Of a stretch of 64,000 nucleotides of DNA, positions 59,697-64,000 are shown in pieces (position 1 is the stretch's first letter; each line of letters opens with the position of its first letter). Below the pieces are notes generated by a model that ran no database searches, was not told the origin of the DNA, and was given only the letters and a program-made list of their open reading frames with translations. The DNA is from CBDBIK01 sp965206145. GTDB lineage: Bacteria; Pseudomonadota; Alphaproteobacteria; TMED109. A program made the translations under genes and the position numbers. The stretch spans positions 496,001 to 560,000 of the forward strand of contig CBDBIK010000002.1 of assembly GCA_965206145.1 (NCBI GenBank), written 5' to 3'.

Positions 59697-60208
59697 TGGC
59701 TGGAGCGGGGGTTGAAATTCGCTTCGATGACAAGGAGTTCCGGTCGCAGTTTGGCCGCCTTGTCGGGAAAATCGAAGACCCCTCACCGATCCTGGACGAG
59801 ATCGGCGGTCGCCTGGTGCTGTCGGTCGAGCGGCGCTTCGAGCTGGAGCACGGCCCGGACGGTGCCCCGTGGCCGAAGTCGGGGCGTGCGCAGGCCGAGA
59901 ACGGGCAGACGCTCACGGGCACCGGTCGGCTTCGCGCTTCGATCACCCACAGTCTCCAGGCAGACGCTGTGGAGGTCGGAACCAACGTGGTCTACGCGGC
60001 GATTCATCAATTTGGCGGCAAGACGCCGCCGCGGACGATCCGGCCGAAGCGCCGCAAGGCGCTCTACTGGCCGGGTGCGCGCCATCCGGTAAAGAAGGTC
60101 GAGCATCCTGGAAGCGAAATCCCGGCGCGACCGTTCCTCGGCATCTCCAGGGACGATCGGGCGATGATCGCCCGCGTGGTGAGCCAGCATCTCGGGGAGG
60201 GCCGGTGA
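59696..60208 (+). CDS. Phage virion morphogenesis protein (gpG-like tail completion)
   Basis: 170 residues: EIGGRLVLSVERRFELEHGP, PWPKSGRAQAENGQTLTGTG, VYAAIHQFGGKTPPRTI and ARPFLGISRDDRAMI. This is the Phage_tail_S/gpG-like virion morphogenesis family, a head-tail completion protein. TGATG overlap with the next gene. Confidence 0.88.
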   Translation: MAGAGVEIRFDDKEFRSQFGRLVGKIEDPSPILDEIGGRLVLSVERRFELEHGPDGAPWPKSGRAQAENGQTLTGTGRLRASITHSLQADAVEVGTNVVYAAIHQFGGKTPPRTIRPKRRKALYWPGARHPVKKVEHPGSEIPARPFLGISRDDRAMIARVVSQHLGEGR

Positions 60209-60657
60209 TGACCGGCAGTGTCTCGGTAATCGAGCGTGTGATCGTGCGTCTTCGGGAGACGGGCTACTTCGGCGAAGTGTTCGGTGCCCTGGAAGCATCG
60301 GCGGTGGAACGCGAGTTCGGAAAACCGGCTGCGGTCGTGTATCCGGCGTTCGACGATTCGGGCGAGAACCTCGCCGGTCGTGCGGGAGCCATCCAGAACG
60401 TCCGCTTGACTGCGAACGTGGCTTTGTCGATTCCGGCTCCGGACGATCCGCACGGCGAGAAGGCCGGCGGCGAGCTCGCGGCTGCCATCGAGGTCACGCG
60501 CGGAGCGATCCTCGGGTGGACGCCGGAGGATTGTGAGGAGCCGTTCCGTCTTGTCCGCGGCCGGCTTCTGGAAATCGAAATGAGTCGGGTCGCCTGGCTC
60601 GAGGAGTACCGCACCCGGACGGTGATTTCCGGGGGAGAAGGAGTAGCTCATGTCTGA
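60208..60657 (+). CDS. Mu gp37-like protein (DUF1834)
   Basis: 149 residues from MTGSVSVIERVIVRLRETGY. SAVEREFGKPAAVVYPAFDD, then FRLVRGRLLEIEMSRVAWLE, fits Mu gp37-type tail terminator proteins. It overlaps the next gene by 8 bp. Confidence 0.75.
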   Translation: MTGSVSVIERVIVRLRETGYFGEVFGALEASAVEREFGKPAAVVYPAFDDSGENLAGRAGAIQNVRLTANVALSIPAPDDPHGEKAGGELAAAIEVTRGAILGWTPEDCEEPFRLVRGRLLEIEMSRVAWLEEYRTRTVISGGEGVAHV

Positions 60658-60838
60658 ACCGAAACTGGTGACCCGCACGCTTGCGAAACCGCTTGTCCAG
60701 GAGGGCAAGCGGCACGAGGTGGGCGAGAAGGTCACGCTCAGCACCGAGCAGGTGCGGAGGCTCGAGGAGCAGGGGCAGTTCGTGTCCACTGCGTCCGCGT
60801 CCAGAAAGGGAGGTAGCCATGTCGAAGACCGCGCCTGA
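60650..60838 (+). CDS. Mu gp38-like protein (DUF2635)
   Basis: 62 residues: MSEPKLVTRTLAKPLVQEGK, EVGEKVTLSTEQVRRLEEQG. Short DUF2635-type protein normally just ahead of the tail sheath in Mu. Here the next gene is a tube-sized protein. Overlaps it by 20 bp. Confidence 0.75.
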   Translation: MSEPKLVTRTLAKPLVQEGKRHEVGEKVTLSTEQVRRLEEQGQFVSTASASRKGGSHVEDRA

Positions 60839-61637
60839 AATTCACACCAACAACATTGTTCTGGGCTCAGGGGAACTGTTCATCGACGTTCTCGACGCCG
60901 ACAGTGCCCCGACTGGAGAGCGCTACGTGGGGGATGCCGTCAGCGCGACGCTTTCGGTGACGAGCGAGCGGACACAAATCTACTCGGGGACGGGTGAAGT
61001 GGCGCAGGTGCTTGCCGATGAGTTGACGCAGATCACCCGAACGATGGGGTTAACGCTGCACGACACGACGCTCGAGAACTTCGCGCTGTTTGTTGGCGGC
61101 ACGACATCGGAGGTGGCGGCGAACACCACAGCGGTCGTCAACGAGAAGATCGCGGTCAAGCACGGGCACTGGTATCAGCTTGGCCGGACCGCCCAGAACC
61201 CCCGTGGTGCCGGTGCCGTCACGGAGAGCACGGTTGCCGTGGCAACGGAGAAGAACGCAAATTCGCTCGCCAACGCGAACAATGAATCCTTTGAGGTGGA
61301 CGCGTCTCGCGGGCGGGTCTACATCCAGCCGAATGCGACGGGGATCGCCGACGATTCCTCGATCTACGTCGATTACACGCCGGCGGCAAAAAAGCGTCAG
61401 CAGGCGAAGAGCTACACGATCCCGCAGGCGACACTAGTCGCGGTGCGCTACCTGGAGAGCGCGAAGCGCGGGGCGCAGGGGCGGGACATTTACGCAGGAA
61501 AATGCAGTCTTGCTGCGAGTGGCGAGATGCAGTTGATGAGCCGCTCGGCCGAGCAGCAAATTCCGCTCACTGCCGCGATCCAGGAGCCGGGCGGAGGCGC
61601 ACCCGCTCTGGTCATCGACGGCGAGCCTGTCGGCTGA
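60819..61637 (+). CDS. Major tail tube protein (siphovirus-type)
   Basis: 272 residues from MSKTAPEIHTNNIVLGSGEL, with AGGGAGG upstream. Beta-rich: GELFIDVLDADSAPTGERYV, ATLSVTSERTQIYSGTGE, SFEVDASRGRVYIQPNATG. The size and position fit a tail tube; a sheath would be nearer 480 residues. It is directly followed by the frameshifted tail chaperone. Confidence 0.75.
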   Translation: MSKTAPEIHTNNIVLGSGELFIDVLDADSAPTGERYVGDAVSATLSVTSERTQIYSGTGEVAQVLADELTQITRTMGLTLHDTTLENFALFVGGTTSEVAANTTAVVNEKIAVKHGHWYQLGRTAQNPRGAGAVTESTVAVATEKNANSLANANNESFEVDASRGRVYIQPNATGIADDSSIYVDYTPAAKKRQQAKSYTIPQATLVAVRYLESAKRGAQGRDIYAGKCSLAASGEMQLMSRSAEQQIPLTAAIQEPGGGAPALVIDGEPVG

Positions 61638-62182
61638 TGCCAACGACCAGCGACGCGACCGTGGCAACCTCCGACGACGGCATCGAGTCGGCAGGCCGCG
61701 AGGACAACGAGGCGGCGGCAATTCTCTTTCCGGACGTCGACGTTGACGTTCGCGATCCCGACACCGGGAAGATGACACGAATCACGGTCCGTGAGTTCCG
61801 GTTCCGCGAGGCGCTGGAGCTGCAGGGGCGATCGAAGCCGCTGCTTGATGCGCTGACCGACATTGCCGGCGGGTGCGAGGGTCCGGTGAAAGATCTTGAC
61901 GTCATCGACCAGGTGTTGTCCGAGCACGCTGACACATGGCTTGCGCTCATTGCCCGGGCGTGCGACCGCGAGGTTGCCTGGGTCGGCCGCCTTGGTGCCT
62001 CGGACGCGACGTCCGTGTCGGCGGCGATGTGGACGGCAAACCGAAATTTTATCTTGGGCAGGATCGTCGGGGCTCTCCAGGGGCGGGAGATGCTGGCGAG
62101 CCTGTCGGCATCGCAGAAGTCCTCGACGGACTTGTCCGCGCCGGCCACGCAACCGGCCATCACGACGTCTGCGAGCGGCTGA
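61637..62182 (+). CDS. Tail assembly chaperone, short form (gpG-like)
   Basis: 181 residues. PDVDVDVRDPDTGKMTRITV, EFRFREALELQGRSKPLLDA. Located between tube and tape measure genes, the usual place of a pair of chaperones joined by a frameshift. TGATG overlap with the tube gene. The slippery site lies at codons 137-138. Confidence 0.8.
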   Translation: MPTTSDATVATSDDGIESAGREDNEAAAILFPDVDVDVRDPDTGKMTRITVREFRFREALELQGRSKPLLDALTDIAGGCEGPVKDLDVIDQVLSEHADTWLALIARACDREVAWVGRLGASDATSVSAAMWTANRNFILGRIVGALQGREMLASLSASQKSSTDLSAPATQPAITTSASG

Positions 62183-62289
62183 CGCTTAGGCAGATGCGTC
62201 TTTTCGCGGCAGTCGACCTTCGACGCCGGGCGGACGACGCGGCGGCGTTCGCGGGCGCGCTTGCGCGTCTTCTGGGCCCGGAAGGCTGA
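61637..62289 (+). CDS. Tail assembly chaperone, -1 frameshift fusion (gpGT-like)
   Basis: If ribosomes slip back one base at 62044-62050, the reading moves into a frame that is open to 62289, giving 138 + 79 = about 217 residues. The added part (AEVLDGLVRAGHATGHHDVC, LRQMRLFAAVDLRRRADDAA) is protein-like and ends 3 bp before the tape measure gene. Confidence 0.7.
62044..62050 (+). promoter_or_regulatory. Programmed -1 frameshift heptamer A-AAT-TTT
   Basis: AAATTTT in the exact X-XXY-YYZ phase (codons CGA AAT TTT). This is the canonical slippery form used in phage tail chaperone genes. Confidence 0.75.
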
Positions 62290-62292
62290 ACG

Positions 62293-64000
62293 ATGCCGGG
62301 TGATCTCGATCTCGCGCTGCGGATCCGCACCGACCTCGATGGCGCGCTGCGCGAGCTGCGCGGTCTTCGGGGCGAGGTAACGAAGCTCGGCACCTCTTCG
62401 ACGGCGGGTGGGCGCCAGGCGCGAGAGCTTGGACGGGGTCTCGATCGCGCGCGCGGTGCCGCGCGGAACATGGTCACACAGCTCGGGTTGATGGCAGCCG
62501 CCTACGTGTCGGTCGCGCAGGCAGGGCGTCTGGTTGGCAAGGCACAGGATTTCGACACCTCGCTGTCGCGGATCACCGGTTTGGTGGGAACCGCGAAGGA
62601 GGAGGTGGAAAAGTACCGCGCGGAGATTCTGAAGCTCCCGAAGGAGACCGGCCGCGGCGTCAATGAGCTTGGCGATGCCCTCTTTTTTATCGCCTCGGCA
62701 GGTGCCGAGGGCGCAGAGGCGCTCGACATCCTTCGGCAGTCGGCGAAAGCTGCCGCTTCGGGTCTGGGTGACACAACGGCGATCGCTGATGCTGCGACGT
62801 CGGCGATGAACACCTACGGGGCAGAAACCCTCGCGGCCGGCGATGCCATCGGGACACTGATCGCCACCGTCCGGGAGGGGAAACTCGACGCCGCGTCCCT
62901 GGCACCACAAATCGGGCCGTTGCTGCCGCTGGCAAAGCAGTTGGGCGTCGAGTTTCACGAGGTCGGTGCCGGACTGGCAGTGCTCAGCCGCTCGGGGTTC
63001 AACGCTGCAAACGCGTCCACGGCGCTGCGCGGGATTTTCACGCAGCTCATCCGGCCCTCGGAGCAGGCCCGGAAAGCCATGAAAGACCATCAGCTGAGTG
63101 TCGAGGACCTGCGGCGCAGTCTCTCGGAAGAGGGTCTCCTCTCGACGTTGCTCAAGATTCGCGACGCGCTCGGTGAGAATCAAGATGCGATCAGCAAGAT
63201 CTTCCCGGATACGGAAGGGCTGGTTGGCGTGCTGACGTTGCTCAGTGACCAGGGGGAGACCGTGGCGGAAATTTTCCAGTCCCTGGCCATGTCGGGAGTG
63301 GCGGACCTGGATACCGCTTTCAAAGTGGCAGCCGACAGCATTGAGTTTCGTTTCAACGCGGCACTGAGGGACATGGAAGCCCAAGGTATTCAAATCGGAT
63401 CGGAACTGCTCCCCAGTATGGCCGCTGCTGTCGAGTTGCTCGCCGAGAATCTTCGACTGGTCGTTGCCGCCGTCGGCATTCTTGTCGGCTACAAGCTGGG
63501 CCTGGTGCTGGCGGGGGCAGGAGCGGGCGCGATCGTTGCGGTACGGGGCGTGGGGACACTGAGCGGCGCCATGCTCGCCCTGAACGCAGCGATGCGCGCG
63601 AATCCGGCCTTTCTCGTCGCTTCAGGGGTGGCGGCCGTGGGCGGCGCTCTCGCCGCCATGATCATCTCGACAGAGGACGCGGCGGATGCGACCGACGAGC
63701 TCGCAGGCAAGAGCCGTCTGGCCATCGATGCGCTGCTTCGGCAAGCCGAAGCTGAGCTCGCCGTCGCTGAGGCTCAAGCGGCGCGACGTGATGCTCTCGG
63801 CGAGTTTTCAGCCATCGGGGGCGATCCCCGGATTGCGGAGCTCCGGGCCGAGATCGAGCGGCTGCGGGCTGCGTTGACCGATCTCGGCAAAGCCGCCGGC
63901 ATCGCCATGGCCGATGTGGAATATGGCCTCGGGAAAGCAGCCGAGCAGGCCTCCGCTGCGGCTACGAAGGTCGGCGACGGACCTGCTGAGTCGGTCTCTG
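62293..64000 (+). CDS. Tape measure protein, N-terminal part, runs off window
   Basis: 569 codons open to the window edge from MPGDLDLALRIRTDLDGALR. The PhageMin_Tail-type core is visible: AQDFDTSLSRITGLVGTAKE, LGDALFFIASAGAEGAEALD, ALRGIFTQLIRPSEQARKAM. A hydrophobic region follows (LVVAAVGILVGYKLGLVLAG), then Ala-rich coiled coil. It sets tail length and is threaded into the host on infection. The full gene is longer than shown. Confidence 0.9.
   Translation, partial: MPGDLDLALRIRTDLDGALRELRGLRGEVTKLGTSSTAGGRQARELGRGLDRARGAARNMVTQLGLMAAAYVSVAQAGRLVGKAQDFDTSLSRITGLVGTAKEEVEKYRAEILKLPKETGRGVNELGDALFFIASAGAEGAEALDILRQSAKAAASGLGDTTAIADAATSAMNTYGAETLAAGDAIGTLIATVREGKLDAASLAPQIGPLLPLAKQLGVEFHEVGAGLAVLSRSGFNAANASTALRGIFTQLIRPSEQARKAMKDHQLSVEDLRRSLSEEGLLSTLLKIRDALGENQDAISKIFPDTEGLVGVLTLLSDQGETVAEIFQSLAMSGVADLDTAFKVAADSIEFRFNAALRDMEAQGIQIGSELLPSMAAAVELLAENLRLVVAAVGILVGYKLGLVLAGAGAGAIVAVRGVGTLSGAMLALNAAMRANPAFLVASGVAAVGGALAAMIISTEDAADATDELAGKSRLAIDALLRQAEAELAVAEAQAARRDALGEFSAIGGDPRIAELRAEIERLRAALTDLGKAAGIAMADVEYGLGKAAEQASAAATKVGDGPAESVS

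Larger units (their letters stand above)
39695..64000. mobile_element. Mu-like transposable prophage, left end and at least 24.3 kb (continues past window)
   Basis: Contains MuA- and MuB-like transposition genes, GemA/gp16, a Mor-type activator, gp27-gp30 packaging genes, an S24 repressor and Mu-like head and tail genes. The left terminus is placed at TGTGGGG (39695) because a host gene breaks there and two transposase-site-like repeats follow at Mu-like distances. Genes run outward in both directions from the switch at 54.4 kb. The right end is not in the window, so intactness cannot be judged. No tail sheath gene is seen where Mu has one. Confidence 0.85.

Noticed and set aside
61612..63393. 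593-codon minus-strand frame opposite the tail chaperone and tape measure
   Set aside because: Antisense shadow of recognised tail genes, no ribosome site.

Overview
The window is GC-rich bacterial chromosome, most likely from an alphaproteobacterium. This is inferred from gene content (IlvD of the GRAPHRSYYYAMGL type, M81 peptidase, two-component system next to a DegP protease, glycine betaine and urea/amide-type ABC transporters), from dense overlapping genes with ATGA/GTGA couplings, and from a Mu-like prophage. No rRNA or other marker that would fix the genus is present.

Layout. (1) 1-13.9 kb is ordinary chromosome: a partial acyl-CoA synthetase with an M81 peptidase, an M48 protease, a DUF3237 protein coupled to a lipoprotein, dihydroxy-acid dehydratase, a rhomboid protease coupled to an ADP-forming acyl-CoA synthetase, tRNA-Thr(CGT), a TauD/TfdA dioxygenase and a RecD2-type helicase. 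(2) 13.9-22.2 kb is a lower-GC, partly decayed mobile/defence island: an IS1380-like transposase stub, a broken tyrosine integrase, a complete type I restriction-modification locus (hsdM with a C-run frameshift, hsdS with two identical halves, hsdR), then remnants of an AbiEii-type toxin and another gene. (3) 22.2-39.7 kb is chromosome again: a five-gene urea/amide-type ABC transporter, DegP with an OmpR-type regulator and histidine kinase, an unfamiliar four-repeat protein leading a glycine betaine ABC operon, penicillin acylase with a CoA-transferase, and a YheT-like hydrolase cut off at 39.7 kb.

(4) From about 39,695 to the window's right edge lies a Mu-like transposable prophage that appears to have inserted into the hydrolase gene. 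Its left end has a TG terminus and two spaced copies of a 14-bp transposase-site-like repeat. The genome is organised outward from a central switch (53.6-54.5 kb). Leftward runs one long operon: Cro-like protein, HTH protein, MuA, MuB, small early proteins, GemA, Mor-like activator, lysis genes, terminase, portal and gp30. Rightward are the S24 repressor, two cargo genes, and then protease/scaffold, capsid, head-tail joining, tail tube, frameshifted tail chaperone and tape measure. No tail sheath gene is seen, so the tail is probably non-contractile.

The least ordinary features are in the prophage. Four copies of a perfect 20-bp palindrome occur with two tandem 198-bp units, each carrying a tRNA-like gene with an enlarged CAT anticodon arm. 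An identical 17-bp dyad precedes both the lysis and head operons in the same orientation and is a natural candidate for the Mor-like activator's site. A canonical A-AAT-TTT slippery site, an internal scaffold start, a zincin-like domain fused to the gp30 head protein, and an 11-bp-phased TGCA array inside the transposase start are also visible.
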